From Argopecten irradians (lineage: Eukaryota; Mollusca; Bivalvia; Pectinida; Pectinidae): a stretch of 64,000 nucleotides of DNA. Position 1 is the first letter of the stretch. Every line of letters begins with the position of its first letter. The notes under the pieces are model-generated. The model had not been told where the DNA came from. It did no database searches and saw nothing but the letters and a program-made list of their open reading frames with translations. Location of the stretch: assembly GCF_041381155.1 (NCBI RefSeq), contig NC_091144.1, positions 19,229,544 through 19,293,543 of the forward strand. Direction: 5' to 3'. This document shows positions 35,126 to 48,459 of this stretch, piece by piece. The position numbers were made by a program, and so were the translations under genes.

Positions 35126-35858
35126 AACCAACTAAATACTTGATGCATATGTCCCATTGTTTATTATGATAACCATGGCTGCGATTAGTACGAGACGGAC
35201 TCTCATAATGTGTTTAAGCTTGATGTCGACAGGAAAATTCAATTATGAAGACATTAGTTTATTTGTTTATCCTGGTCATATGATTTCAATGTCAACTGAC
35301 TACTCGATAGGCTTGTTGCATTGCCCCTTTTCGCATTTTATGAAAAAGAGAGCAAATTGGTCCATTGGCATTTCGGTTAGAAATCAGTCTTAAACGTATT
35401 TGCCTGGAGCCTGTACAGTATTTGTTTATCAGTCCTACTATTTTAACATAGTATGGTGCCAGAGAGTTTAGTCTATATTCAGTAATATAATTCGAACAGT
35501 TTATTTCACATTCTATTCATATTACTCACGGAGTTGTATTTCAGCATTATATGTGCAAAACGAACTTTGCTCTAAATTATAACGCGGCCAAGGATGAATG
35601 ACGCCGAGTGTTGTATCTGTTAAATTCACTGTTAAATTCATATGGCTTACAACCTTTCCATAAGGCTATTGTCAAAAGAAAGAAATCTCCTTTGAATGCT
35701 TCATTCTTTTATAGTCGTGAAGCAATTCTCTGATAGCGCGTTAGGAGAAATATGGATTGATTTTATCAAATGGGCAATATGTGGTGTATCCCTCGAAAGA
35801 AGAAATTATACTGATATGTTATGGAAGTGATATCTACCTTTGTTTGCTTGTTTGATTC
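35126..35858. other. Non-coding, no gene seen
   Basis: A 78-codon frame at 35157-35393 has no recognisable family features. No repeat was identified. Confidence 0.45.
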
Positions 35859-36351
35859 AATTAACGTTCTTTTAACAGCTATGGTCATGTAATCATAAAG
35901 GACAGCCTCCTGTGTATGCGGTGTATTGCATGTTTGTAGTGCGAGGTACGTGTTTTGGGAGACTGCGGTATATTCGTGTTGTATCTTCTTGTATAGTGGA
36001 ACTATTGCCCTTTTTATAGTGCTATGAAGCATGCCGCCAAAGACACCAAGCAACACACCCAACCGGTCACATTATACTGACAACGGGCGAACCAGTCGTT
36101 CCACTCACGGTATCCTGAGCGCTAAGCAGGAGCATAAACCACCACTTTCATAGACTTTGGTGTGACTCGGCCAGGGGACAGAGCCGAGATCCTACCTCAC
36201 AGGGGCGAGCGCTCAAAAAAGGCCAAGAGTGAGGCGATGTAAAGGGAGACGTTTGGAAGAATAAAGTCAGTTAGGAAGAAGAGACAAAATAATACCCAAG
36301 ATTTAGTTGCCTTTTACGATCATTCAATAGGGGCAGCAGGTACTATTCTAA
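35859..36351 (-). repeat. Repeat A, full-length reference copy
   Basis: Read on the minus strand it runs from GTTAGAATAGTACCTGCTGC at 36351 through GATCGTAAAAGGCAAC, GGGTTCTGTCC-equivalent, GTTCGCCCGTTGTCAGTATA, CGGCATGCTTCA, ATATACCGCAGTCTCCCAAA and the tail at 35859. About 490 bp. A tRNA box-B-like GGTTCNGTCCC sequence occurs in the family, but no convincing box A, so its class (long SINE or other LINE-dependent element) is undecided. It contains no protein gene. Confidence 0.8.
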
Positions 36352-36964
36352 CTTCCTACATTCAGGGCAACGATATCTACCAGCACAAGATGCTGAGTAC
36401 ATGAAAGTATCTTTTAGCCATTTATTCTATAGAGTATACACATATATTGTGGACACGTCTTTGGTAAAAAATATTACTATTAGTCCCATTATAGAAAATA
36501 TCCTGTTTACAGTTATTTTCTATATATCAGGCATTTGTCTACAAGAAAATATCATTATGACCAGAGACTATTGTTAATATTTTGTTCTTTTGTTATCAGT
36601 TGTCGGAAATGACATTAGGTTTCCTTTATCTACTCACTCAGTCCTATTTCCTGCAACCTTTCTTGTAAAAGCATGTGTTCCCAATCAATATCATTATGCT
36701 TGATTATTTATCGGAAAAGAATCTATAAATCTTATTCTTACTAAGATACTGTGAATTATTTCAAGTCTGCCCTTGTAATTCAATCTTTTCAAGAAAATTG
36801 TACATCAATTGACTATTTTTCTCTAAGATATCACTACCGTGTATGAGCCAATCAGGTGCAATGTTACATGTAAAAATGGCGACGTCATTGTTATGATATA
36901 CATGTAATATAATTCATAGAGAATGCTCGTTACCAGAAATTTTGATTATAAACCCATTAAAGAT
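36352..36964. other. Non-coding, no gene seen
   Basis: No supported feature in this stretch. Confidence 0.5.
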
Positions 36965-37799
36965 TTAAAGGGACATGAGCCTAAATAAACCATGTAAATT
37001 TGAGTAAAATACATATTTAAGACGTGTCAGAGACCTTACTAAGTAATATACATCAGTTATTGTGCAAATTTGTCAAATGAAATAATTATTAGGGAAATGC
37101 CATTTTTCTGTATTTTGAACCGGCCCGGTCGAGTTTTGTAGTCTGGTTGTATTAAAATAGCAGTGTCGAATTTAAGTGACCTCCCACAGTGCACTGCACA
37201 AATTAACTGAATGAAAACAAAATGGTGGGTCAAAAACGTGGGTGAAGCGAACACAAACGAATTCCGATAAAAAACGGAGTACGACAAGAGTCAGTATCGT
37301 GCGAGATTGGGAAAGTAGGTAAATACAAATAGATCGCTGGAATACTAGAGACGGGAGCAATTTCCCATTTTATACTTGCGTGATATCCATGTGAAAAATA
37401 AGTCAAGAACCTATGTTCGCGGTGCCCCGCCGAATGAATGTCTCGTTTGACTTTTGACTTATCATTCCTACGCTAAATACAAATTGTTTTATAACGAATA
37501 TTAACAAATATGGCTTAACAACCATAGTTAATTAGAAAATAATCTTTAAATGTGGAAAACTCATATTTCTTGTCTTGTCGACAAGTTTGTTGTTCATTAT
37601 AACCTCGCTTTCGACCAGCTTTCGTTTTGCGCTCCAAAAATAGAATATGACGGACTGTTTGTATCATTTTTGAGGTAGGTATTCCCCACGTTTTCTTGTC
37701 GTTTTAGATAACCAATCATTGTAATGAAACCATCAATACATATCCGAAAACCATATCTAAGCATACATAACTACTTATTTAAGGTTCGTGTTCCTTTAA
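36965..37799. mobile_element. TTAA-flanked MITE, ~827 bp
   Basis: Left end TTAA then AGGGACATGAGCCTAAATAA; right end is the complement of AGGAACACGAACCTTAAATA followed by TTAA at 37796-37799. The terminal inverted repeats are about 22 bp with a few mismatches. TTAA duplication suggests a piggyBac-type integration, but the terminal bases are not the classic CCC, so class is inferred. The interior has two minus-strand frames (37057, 37172) without transposase features. Confidence 0.7.
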
Positions 37800-38759
37800 G
37801 TGATAACGAAAAAGAATTTAAAAATATCATTCTTACTGCAATGCTGTAAACCATTTCATCACATCTGATTGGTATGATGAATAATGAATGCTGTCGATCC
37901 ATAACATGTCTAAGAAACTCCTGTTGGCATTTTCATATCAATTTCCTCTTTGACGGTATTGTAACAGTTATCTATAAATCATAACGTCATTTGGCCGGAA
38001 ACAGCATAATTGGTTTCTGAAAAGGAAGTGCGACTTAATTACACCATTAATTAGATGAGGGAGTGGATTTCAAAGATTTTCATACAAAAGTGCTCCGAAA
38101 CACCTTCAGTTAATCAACATGAAATATACCATATCGGACATGAGCTTAACGAAGATAGATCATTTTAAGATGACATATTGTTTAAAGCACTATATGGTGA
38201 TGGCGCAACAACTCATCATGATCATCTCGAATGTTTGGAGAACAAATATTCTCTTTTTTTGTGATTAGCAATCATTAAACAGTTGCTGTTCTGTCTTCGG
38301 ATCTACAATGCTGGTCAGGAAAATATCACACTGGTCGAAACATGACGTTCTCGTACAGTTCTTAAAATGTGAGATGGGTATTTTCTCATACAGTGGCTAG
38401 GTATGTATTAGGTTTTTTCACACTAACCACTGTAAGATACATGATACTGCTTTTAGAATGTCTCTTGGTCACTGCTAAAATTCACTTTGAACTCTTATTT
38501 ATCTTTTTGAAATAAACAAAACTGTATTTTATGTATTGTTATTCTTAAATGTTAGTACCTTTTGGTGCTGAATAACATATCAAAGGGTCTACTTGATACG
38601 TAGGTATAAAATAACAGCACATGTAACTTGATGGTTGATATGATAAAGCAATATCGGCCTTTCACCTTTATACTACAGATGGTAATAAAACTACAAAGGG
38701 AATTATACAACAACCTTATGAGAATGTCTTTTATCATGTTAATTAGTTGGTTTATTAGA
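37800..38759. other. Non-coding, no gene seen
   Basis: No supported feature in this stretch. Confidence 0.5.
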
Positions 38760-38990
38760 GTAACATCCTGTTACAACCAGGGTTAAATAAGAACGACCTC
38801 CCGTGTATGTAGTATACTGCATTTGTGAAATGTATTCGTATTTTGGAAGAACGCCGTATGTTCGTGTTATATCTCTTTGTGATAGTAGAACTCTAGCCCT
38901 TGTAATACTGCTATCTCACTGAGGCATGCTGCCAGAGACAGAACAAACATGCCCCATCCTCTCATGTTATACCGACAACGATGAAAAGTC
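38760..38990 (-). repeat. Repeat A, 3' half, diverged
   Basis: The tail complement (ACATCCTGTTACAACCAGGG) and the blocks ATTCGTATTTTGGAAGAACG, CTCACTGAGGCATGCTGCCA and TCATGTTATACCGACAACG follow Repeat A order with more divergence than other copies. Confidence 0.7.
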
Positions 38991-40398
38991 TGCAATATGA
39001 CCGCACATGATTACATCTTATAGAGAACATCTTTTTTTAACCTATGATGTCACATGCCCGACGATATTGATGTGGCTTACAGTCCTATCGTTTACTGAAT
39101 CGAAGATAAGGTCTGGACAATATCTGTGATCAACACAATTTGATGTCAATCTTGTGACGAATGCCACGTGCGATTCAGATCATAGATAATTCCGATTATC
39201 TGTTATCCATTGTATTCAGTTCTTAATACTTTCATTTGGTCTTCCCGAATTGATACGAATCCATGGCGCTTAAGTACTATTTGCTCCGTTGTGATGAATG
39301 ACATATACTGTAATCTTTGTCTAGGTGGCAATATCGTTTATGGTTCTGTAGCTTATCACATAGAACGGTGAGTTGTATAAGTTGTATGTCATAAAATCAC
39401 ACAGAGCGGCGACCCCCAGATAATGAAATCGCCGAAATAATCTCCCGCATTTCGTTATTTTCAAAAAGTAAATTCATTGATGAAGCTATCGTGTCCTTCC
39501 CGTCCAGACAGGGACATTCAGATGTTATTTTATAGTTTTATCCCCGTTTTGCTAATATTAAGGAATCTTAATTTTCTGGTATGGAGTGATATATGTTTTG
39601 TCTTGGTATGATGCATATATGGGGTGTTTATTGTTTGATTAAGCACTATAGAATGCTGTTTGATAAATTGTTAGAACTATACAACTGTGGTATAAGTTAG
39701 AACAAATGTGCAATATTTTGTCTTTGTGTGGGAGAAATGAGGTAATTAAGCTTTGTATAAAAAATTAGGGATTTATTACGTCAACATGAGATACAAATTA
39801 GTTTTGGCATATTTTGCTTTTAAAATCTTTGTCTATACATTCCACGACGTGGCGTCACATTATCTTCCAGCTCATTTAAAAAAATATACAAGTTTTCTTT
39901 TATTGAAATTACAGTTGACATTAACCTTTCGATACTATTTTATGGTTTAGTAAACTGTCAACAAAACTTTATTCTCTGAAAAACATATTATGGGTTAAAA
40001 AAAAGGTTTCAACGTTTTACTTGCAGTTCTTAACATAACAAAATGTTTATTATATTAATTTAATTCTTATCTCAACAATTTAGTTTGCAATATCGTAACT
40101 TTTCCGGGATTTTGTTCTTCAGAATCCAATTGTCGTTATTGTTTTAATTCGCGGTTTCGGTTGCAGTAGAGCAAATGAGTAACAAAAATCACAGCGAAAC
40201 GGTACATAAGTAGACATACTTTGTCTTTTCCTAGTCTCATGAATTATTTAAGTAATAATAGAAACGCTGTGGATGTTCTGTGCAGTTGTCTGTGCAATGT
40301 GTGCCAGTTCAGTAATGCTATACAATCTTAACTTGGTCCATATATTGCATAGTTGTTGTAGTATTTTTTTTCAATAATACTTTTGTTTGTTTAATTAA
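38991..40398. other. Non-coding, no gene seen
   Basis: No supported feature; the 65-codon frame at 39753 is not protein-family like. Confidence 0.5.
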
Positions 40399-40585
40399 AT
40401 TAACTTCCTGTTAACAGCCAGGGTCATGTTAGGAGGGCCTCGCATGTATGCGATGGGTTGCGTGCATGAAGGACGTGGTTAGGGAGACTGCGATATATTC
40501 TTGTTGTGTCTTCTTGTATTGTGGAACTCTTGCCATTTCTATAATAACAACGGGCGAACAAGTGGTCCCACTTCCGGCACGAGTG
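40399..40585 (-). repeat. Repeat A, 3' half with internal deletion
   Basis: The tail complement TTCCTGTTAACAGCCAGGGT, the TATGCGATGGGTTGCGTGCA block, AGGGAGACTGCGATATATTC and GTGGAACTCTTGCCATT are followed directly by ACAACGGGCGAACAAGTGGT, skipping the CATGCCGCC block. Confidence 0.75.
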
Positions 40586-42380
40586 GTTTCAAACTGGTTA
40601 TTCAGTAGAGGTTCTGTATAGTAGTCGTTATGTAATGTCATTCCTACAATACTTGAACTACCTAGTTTCGCTTTAAAATCTTACTACAAATTTCCATTAG
40701 TGCATACATATTGAATGGCCATTCATACATGACATTTGATAAAAGTACCACGTATTTTTTTCACGTGTGGTACGCATTGTACATCTTAATCAAATGGAAA
40801 GGGAATTAAACGCGTCTTTTGACAGAGATGCAATCAAACGTTGTTTGAATAAGCATCTGTTCTGACAAAATTTAACTTGATTTATTGTTATTACGTTCAC
40901 AAACGAAATAATCACAATTAAATCAATGCTTGCCAAATTTGCGTGTGGCAACTTGTGTGTCAGTTACACGTTGAAAAAGACTTTATTGTTTCTCTTTTGT
41001 CATTTTAATTCTACAGAATACGCCCAACACTTAACCTCTAGTTATCAGTCAGTGACACGATTTGATTATAGCGTTGGCATGATCTAATTGTAGCTACTTC
41101 CTGCCATAGTAAATTGTATTTGACTTGTCGAAGCAGACAACCCACTCACATCTAAGAGAAATGTTCGCCATGGGTCCAAAACAAATACTTGTTTTATTGA
41201 CACCTTAGCCCGAAAATGTGGTTTTTAAGGATGTATTTCTTTAACAGTACGCCATATGATCTTAGACTAATTTAGGTGTTATTTTGACAAAAACAGAACT
41301 ACGACTCTCTTATGCAATGTTTATTTCATTCGAAGGATGATGAAAGCAGTAGTATTTTATCAGGTGATACAACTCTGTATGACATAAACATGCATGAGCT
41401 GTGAATAAAGAATGTGATTTGCTAAATATGTCGTGTCTCGATGTGATAGCGTGAAAGCTTTGAAATGCTAACTTGTTGAAGCATACTTTCAATGATATGG
41501 AACAAGAGTAATTGGTTCATGTCTTGAGGCTACCTAATGTTTCATTTTAACTTTCTACTTTTGAATGAAAATTCCATTAAGGTTCAAACACCTCACATAC
41601 CATTGTTGTAATTTGTCTTGATAAAGTCTTTTTTGTTTGCTCCAATTAATTGTCTTCTTAATTGATCATCTCTGGTATTTGACAGTATGAGTCCTTCGCA
41701 TTGTCCATTTGATAAATCATAGTCATATTGTTTAGGACTTTGATAATATTGAGTAATCACTTCTACCCCTAGACCACCTCATGATCGATTAGAGTGCACC
41801 CATTTAGGTCTCGTATGCATCTTCATATTGACTGGCAGTTGCTGCATTTCAAAGTTGTAATAATACTTGCCAAATGACTTCCTTGTCTGTGATGAAAGAG
41901 ACTTGTAATGTGTAGGTGTAACTCCTGTCACCATTCCTTGGAGCTGAACTATGACCGAAAAAGTTTCCTCCTTAACAAATCTGAACACATCATCATTTGA
42001 TGGTATTCAGAGGCAATCTAAATTGACCATAGATATTCACATTACCTCTTACAGTTACTCGAAAGACAGTTCATCGTAGACATAAGTAGAATGGAAGCTG
42101 GTGGCGGGGGTGATTCAGTAATATTTTCCTTTGTTAGCATTTTGGAATGCATCATCAGTTGATGATCATGAAACTTACATGCATTTTGTAAATAACCATA
42201 TATCTGGATTCTTCACCACTGTATGATTACTTGCACGAATTTTGCGATTTTATCCGTCTTTAAAAAAATCTTCTTGAATATACTCAATAATGAAATATTA
42301 ATAGTTTGCATTAAGGAACCTAATTTGGTGGTATTAAAAGACATTCTAAAAGAGATGAACATAAGCCTTCGCCATCATAA
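40586..42380. other. Non-coding, no gene seen
   Basis: A short imperfect palindrome GTACCACGT / ACGTGTGGTAC lies at 40745-40772. No exon or repeat was otherwise recognised. Confidence 0.5.
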
Positions 42381-42575
42381 TGTGTTGCCGAGTGGTTAAG
42401 ATGTCTCGACATACTATCACTGGCCCTCCACTTCTGGGTTGTGAGTTCGATACCCATGTGGAGCAGTTGCCAGGCACTGACCGCTTGTCGGTGGTTTTTC
42501 TCCGTGTACTCCGGCTTTCTTCCACCAAAAAACCTGGCATGTTCTTAATGACCCTGGTTGTTAATAGGAAGTTTA
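42381..42575 (+). repeat. tRNA-derived SINE with 3' tail
   Basis: A tRNA-like head has box A (TTGCCGAGTGGTTAAG, 42385) and box B (GAGTTCGATACC, 42443), followed by a central domain (GTCGGTGGTTTTTCTCC, TACTCCGGCTTTCTTCCACC) and the tail AATGACCCTGGTTGTTAATA. It matches 45505-45705. The head resembles a long-variable-arm tRNA (Ser/Leu class) but cannot fold as a functional tRNA. The frames on both strands here are repeat-derived. Confidence 0.85.
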
Positions 42576-42595
42576 ACTACTTAAAGTCCATAAAA

Positions 42596-43624
42596 CACCT
42601 CCGCGAATAACGGGTTGATTTTCCTTGCTAGAGGGAACTTCGTAAGAATAATTAAGACTAAAAGTAAATAAAGAGTAAAATTGTCCATTCGGTAATGAAT
42701 ACTTAACTGTATACGCAAAATAAGCCTTTCATAATTACGTTGCCTCATTCATGTGTTAATAATTACGTAGCATCACCATGTTTGGACTGTTTTATAGCTA
42801 AGAAATGTCCCTGTTATAAAGTGCACCCATGATGACCCTGAGTAGATAGTCCTGAGAACGTTTGAGTGTAAGTGTCCGTCTGCTCGCTTGGTTTTAATAA
42901 TCACTTCCGGCAACAGCAGCTTTTCTGTTTTCCAATGAACGCAATATACTGTGCGACATTTCGTATAGGGATGTGAAAACACCAGTTTGTTCGGTTAAGT
43001 ATCATTTTAACACCTACGGAATCGTTGGAATTAGGTGGTTGTGGCCGTAAGATTGCTATTGGCGTTTCATGTTTCAGAACGTCCGATGAGCTCGACCACT
43101 GACCAAAATGGTTAAATTTACGTCATACCTTAAAATAGGTCCATTCTTACTTATTATTGATCGGAACAAAACTATAGAAATAAGGTCTTTCTAAGAAAAG
43201 TATCAAAATAGAAAATTTCCATGGACATGATTAAAATGATTGTTTTTAAGGTAAAAGGAAAAATTGTCATATCCTCGGTTTTATGTGCGGTCCTTTTGAT
43301 ATTGTACTTCATAATTCTTTGGAAGCATCCCTGAAATACTGTTTTTTCAACTTATATTTATAAATACACATATGTGTTAGCCCAATTGAAAAAATGAACA
43401 TTTAAAACGCGACCTGCTCAGAACTACCCTTTTTGTAAATTACATTTACTTTACATATTTGTCAACTTCACGCTTGCCTCGTAAGCAAGATTCCTTAACA
43501 CCATTTTTTGTTTTTTCATGGATCATCTTTAGATTTTACAGATTCATTTTCGTTTGACTTTGAAACACGCCATCGTACAATAGTTTCAGTTTATTTCATT
43601 ATTATCACAAGAAGCCAAATGCAT
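42596..43624. other. Non-coding, no gene seen
   Basis: No supported feature in this stretch. Confidence 0.5.
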
Positions 43625-44004
43625 CTCCGCTTCAACCATCTTGGCCTTGAGTTGAGCCTTCGCCCCTGTGAGGAAGGTTCTGGGTTCTGTCCCCTGGCCG
43701 AGACACACCAAAGTCTATAAAAGTGATAGTTTCTGCTCCTGCTTAGCGCTCAGCATACAAGGATTGGGGCGACTGGTTCGCCCGTTGTCAGTATAATGTG
43801 ACCGGGTGGGATGTGTTGCTTGGAGTCTTCGACGGCATGCTTCAGTGATATAGCACTATAAAAAGGGCAACAGTTCCACTATAGAAGGAGTCACAACACG
43901 AACATACCGCAGTCTCTCAAAATACGCACTTCAAACACGTTACACACTTCATACATGCGATGCCGTCCGTACATGACCCTAGCTGTTAATAGGAGTTAAA
44001 ATAA
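43625..44004 (+). repeat. Repeat A, well-preserved copy lacking only the 5' end
   Basis: It runs from CTTGGCCTTGAGTTGAGCCT through GAGGAAGGTTCTGGGTTCTG, GGTTCGCCCGTTGTCAGTAT, GGCATGCTTCAGTGATATAG, ACATACCGCAGTCTCTCAAA and TGACCCTAGCTGTTAATAGG. It differs from the 12286 copy at a few percent of positions by eye and keeps the 3' tail. Confidence 0.8.
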
Positions 44005-45074
44005 TCAAACAAACAAATTTTATAATGACCATTCACCAATTTCACACGAGAAACACAACGCGGGCTTTACAAGTATTCATTTCACTGAGATATATATATA
44101 TATTATTTGTATACGCAATTAATTAAATCACGGACATACGTGTAACCTGTTGGTGTTGTCGCATTCACTGCACGTTTACTTTCTATGAACAGGAAACACG
44201 CTCTGGAATTTCCGCTTTGTTTTGGTTTGTTTATATTCCGGCAACACGTAGGCATCAGTCAACAAATGCGGTGTGATGAAATTTATTTAAGCATTGAAAT
44301 GTATTAATTTGGCAATTACGGGAGTAGAAGTTTGCCAACTGAAAAACAGCAGATTTTAACATGAAACGCAAGCATTCACACTCAAATTACTGTCCACTGA
44401 ATGCAGATCAATTCTTATATTTACGTTTGATAACAGTTATATGATAAAATATCAGGGACTTTTCATCGATAACGAATAAACGGCACAGCCATTTTAACAG
44501 CCACCTTCCGTGATTCGCTGAACAACAGCCACCTTCCGTGATTCGCTGAACAACGCCTACCACGGTTAGAAAGGTCACATAGTGAAACATGAATGTTTAC
44601 GATTATATAACATCCAAACAGCAGGTCTAGTCTCTGTAAAGGTTAATGCTAGTTTTAAAAACCTATTTATACTATCCTTATTAAATTATTACTATATTGT
44701 TAACAAATTTAATATCATTCCTGTCGTATTCTATATGTTCTGACGCTAACTTTATTAATGTCGTGCTTTTTAGGTCCTTATTGTCTGCTTTCAAACAATT
44801 ATGTGAACTAAGGAAAGTTCTATAACGGTATGGGAGTATTAATTCTTAGTTAATACAGTTAAATACTTTTACAAAACTAAATTTACAACAGAAAGTAAGA
44901 CTAGTAATTGACTAACAATGGGGCATTATCATTTATCATGACTAATATCAAGTTTCTCTTCCTCTTCAGTATTTTAGAACTAAATTTATATCATTTTCTA
45001 ATTCATTTACTGATGTCATTACGGCATTTGACGCAATATTTTCTCAATTGGTTTCAAAATTATGATATTGTAGG
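44005..45074. other. Non-coding; short TA microsatellite and a 28-bp duplication
   Basis: A short TA run lies at about 44091-44103. The 28-bp unit starting CAGCCACCTTCCGTGATTCG is present twice in direct tandem at 44498-44553. No gene is supported. Confidence 0.55.
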
Positions 45075-45260
45075 TAAGCCCTGCAGGGGGAGGGAGGCAT
45101 ATTTCTATCGCGAAGGCGACTAAATTTAGAGCCTTATTTTTTTTCTTTTCGTCACTGACCCATTGTTCTAAAATCATCCTTGACATTACAACATTTTAGA
45201 GCTTGAGAAAGGCTTTTGGGTTGTGTTCCATGGCCAAAACACCCAATAACACCAGCTGAG
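45075..45260 (+). repeat. Repeat A 5' fragment, diverged
   Basis: The blocks CCCTGCAGGGGGAGG, GCGACTAAATTTAGAGCCTT, TGAGAAAGGCTTTTGGGTTG and CCATGGCCAAAACACCCAAT follow the 5' half of the family with clear decay. Confidence 0.55.
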
Positions 45261-45504
45261 TGTAAGCTTCTGATTAACGTCCGGTGTAAAGTGTGTGGAT
45301 CAACTACTCTGTCCATTAACATTATAGGTGACATAACGCATATTAACCAACAACCCAAACATAAGATATAGGACACTGGTACTTCTGGAGGTGGATAAAA
45401 TACTGTTTTAATCAGATAATTCATTACTAATTTCATGACTAAAGTGTTTAAGTAGACAGTTCTGTTTATTCCCAACATCACCAAAACAGGAAAATAATCA
45501 TACA

Positions 45505-45705
45505 GCGGTGGCCGAGTGGTTAAGATGTACCGACATATAACCATATGCCCTCCACCTCTGGGTCGCGAGTTCGAATCCTATGTGGGGCAGTTGTCAGGTA
45601 CTGACCGCTGGTCGGTGGTTTTTCTCCTGGTACTCCGGCTTTCCTCCACCAACAAACCTGACACGTCCTTAAATGACCCTGGCTGTTAGTAGGGCGTTAA
45701 ACTAA
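45505..45705 (+). repeat. tRNA-derived SINE, full-length copy
   Basis: The head GCGGTGGCCGAGTGGTTAAG has box A at 45509 and box B GAGTTCGAATCC at 45567. The central domain (GTCGGTGGTTTTTCTCCTGG, CTCCGGCTTTCCTCCACCAA) precedes the 3' tail TGACCCTGGCTGTTAGTAGG and GCGTTAAACTAATAAAAAAA. The A-rich end is typical of reverse-transcribed insertion. The partner LINE is not in the window. Confidence 0.88.
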
Positions 45706-48091
45706 TAAAAAAACCCAGTGTAAACCATTGATCTTGCGTGAGAGCAGAGATGCTAATTCAAATGTTACGCGAATCACTCTATAAACATATATATATGAAT
45801 GCACGATTATCATTAAGAACCCTTGACGTTGCCGCGATCTATTGATTACGCGTGAACATCAAATGCTATTCAGTATTAAGTTGTCCGTCAATCCGTTTGT
45901 TTTTCACCCTGCGTATTGTGTAATAAAGTATCAAATGCGAACGTGTTGTCGCAACGATTTTCTCAAAATATAAAAGAAATACGCTTGAGTATTACATCAA
46001 TATGAAAAAGTATATTTTTATCCTTGTTTAATTTTGTCATTCCTTTGTGATGCATCTACAATGGTTTCAAAGAAATTGAAATTCACAATGATCAATTAAT
46101 AACATTTGAGATAGCAAAACTATGAAAACTAGACAGTTTCCTGTCCATTGGTCGTTAACACAACATTTTGAATATAAGAACAACAGTGTACAACTATATT
46201 GCAAAAACAAATATTTTTTTCTACTGTTTTTTTTCTTCTTTTCTTTCACTTTTATTTTATCTACATGTATATTTTATCCGTCTCCTAGTCATCACTTGTC
46301 TATGAGAGTTGTAAAACAATGAGCGCCAATTTCTGGTAGATTCCTTTCTGATGCTGTCAGCCATAAAACAATACTGGCATGAATCCATCACTGGTTCATT
46401 GTGTTCGGTCTATGTATCAATAAAATGCTTGGCTGACAACCTATATTTTTCTCTGTATCCATCGAACCATTAATGCAGATAACACAAACGCTTTATCGTA
46501 CATCTGATGCATAAAGAGATCACTGACCAGCTATAACATGTCTGGTATACTGGACTGAACGTAATGTAAATGTTGCATCTTTTTATGAAATCATGTTAAA
46601 GTCAAAAGTCTCCCTGATCTTTGATTAATCTGTAAAGACCAATAAAAAACAGGTGTAATTGACCGATCGCCAGGTGTAATATAGCCACGCCTCGTGCTCG
46701 CAAACGCACGTGTTTCTATACTATTCAATGTGATTGTCGGAGCAAACATCGTAGCACACAATACAAAATGCAAAGTCATGTGCGTCTTGATTGACAGCTG
46801 GCGATCCGTCAATTGATTTTACGCTACGAGACCCCGTTACGCGGGAATGTTTTGTTTTATACAATACATATTCTTAATATAAATTAGGTATTACATTTTT
46901 GTATCTTACAGAGCATCATGCTGTTGCAGATTGATATCGATTTTAATGTGAGCGAAATTTACGTCGTGTTCTTTTCCATGGAAAATATGTTTCAATCACA
47001 AAAAGCTGTACGTAACAAAAATACCAACTCACAAGTGCATATGACTCTGGTATATGCATGTAGATAATAACTAGACAAAAGGTCAAGGTCAATATTCAGT
47101 TTCATTGCCTTAATGTAAGTTAATGAAAATATAGGCAATACACATGTAGTTCCCGAGTGTCAATTTGCTGAAAGATATACGCTAATGATTGACATAATGA
47201 AAATTAAAACATGAACAAAACATCATCGTCTGGGAAATTGTCAAAAAAATAATTTCATTAGTCCAGAGAACAAAATGGCCTGAATAAGTCTCGTGAGAAT
47301 GGTAAGCAATCTGATAGTTGGTTGATAATATCACGCACAACATGGTACAATGTTAATAGGTTTTATTTAAACAATGAAGCAAATTAATGTCACGCAATGA
47401 CTTAAAACTCGAGAGGTTTGTAAAAATCAAAAGATGGAACGGTTATGGCAGGTTTGGTAGGAATGATGTGAACGAAGTTTTACTGAAAACGTAAAAGACA
47501 ATGCACAATGACAATCCTTTTTAATATTTTGTTTACCTTGCAATATAATCACTTACAATGTGATTTTATTACTTTCTAATCAAGATAATATGTCGATCTG
47601 TTAAAGTGGTGATATTTTCTATTTGAATTTAAATTGTTCTTATTTTTAAATTGTATTATGTACTTAAAGCTTCATATTTGAAATTTAACTATCAAAATTT
47701 TTTTTTCTTTTTTGTGTCAGCGGTGTTATGTTAAATGTATTTATAATTCCCTGCCATGATACGCATATTTCAAAAGTGAATGGAAAATAGTGTCATGAAA
47801 TAGCTGGACGCATGTAACATGTCCCCTCGTTATTTCGTAGAACTGTCAGCATGTCGAACTAACGAATTATCAGCCGTCGGTCATCTGCATCTGTATCATT
47901 ACTGAGCTTTTACTTATAGCTGAAACGTGTGAATTAAGCGTGTGAGAGACGTCAGATGGTCAGCTAAGTGTTATTATGTTTACTTTGATTACCCTAGCTT
48001 CTGTATGTCACGGAAATGTAGTGGAACCAGAGGACAGTGTTACGGACTTAGGTTTGGGTTAGATGTTATCTTGATAAACTAACAACCTTGT
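45706..48091. other. Non-coding, no gene seen
   Basis: Several short frames only; no supported exon or repeat. Confidence 0.5.
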
Positions 48092-48172
48092 GAATGTGTG
48101 TTTTGGAGACTGGGGTATATTACATAGAGGTGCTTAATCCTCGCTTTGTAATGCTGAAACAACACGCCGAAA
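48092..48172 (-). repeat. Repeat A fragment, diverged
   Basis: TGTGTTTTGGAGACTGGGGT and ATATTAC, then AACAACACGCCGAAAC correspond to the GGGAGACTGCGGTATATTCG and CATGCCGCCAAAGAC blocks. Confidence 0.45.
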
Positions 48173-48459
48173 CTTGTAGACTCACGCTCAACTAGTTCAT
48201 ATAGTAGTGATAGAAGACGAACCAGACGCCATATTCTCTTTATACATAAATGCGGTCAAACAGGATCATGAAACCAGTTTTACGGATATTGGTACCGCCT
48301 CGACTAGACTAGCACCAACATTCAGTCAACAAGCATCCAATTATAGGGGAAACACTATTCGTTGGCCACGCCATATTCTCTTTTGGTGCTATCGACAAAA
48401 GTTTTCGCTTTTGCAGAATAACACAACATGGATAGCCTTCCAAAAATACAGAAATATAC

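Noticed and set aside
42381-45580. tRNA-like box A and box B sequences at 42385 and 45509
   Set aside because: The heads are followed directly by a SINE body and tail and cannot form an acceptor stem, so they are SINE copies and not tRNA genes.
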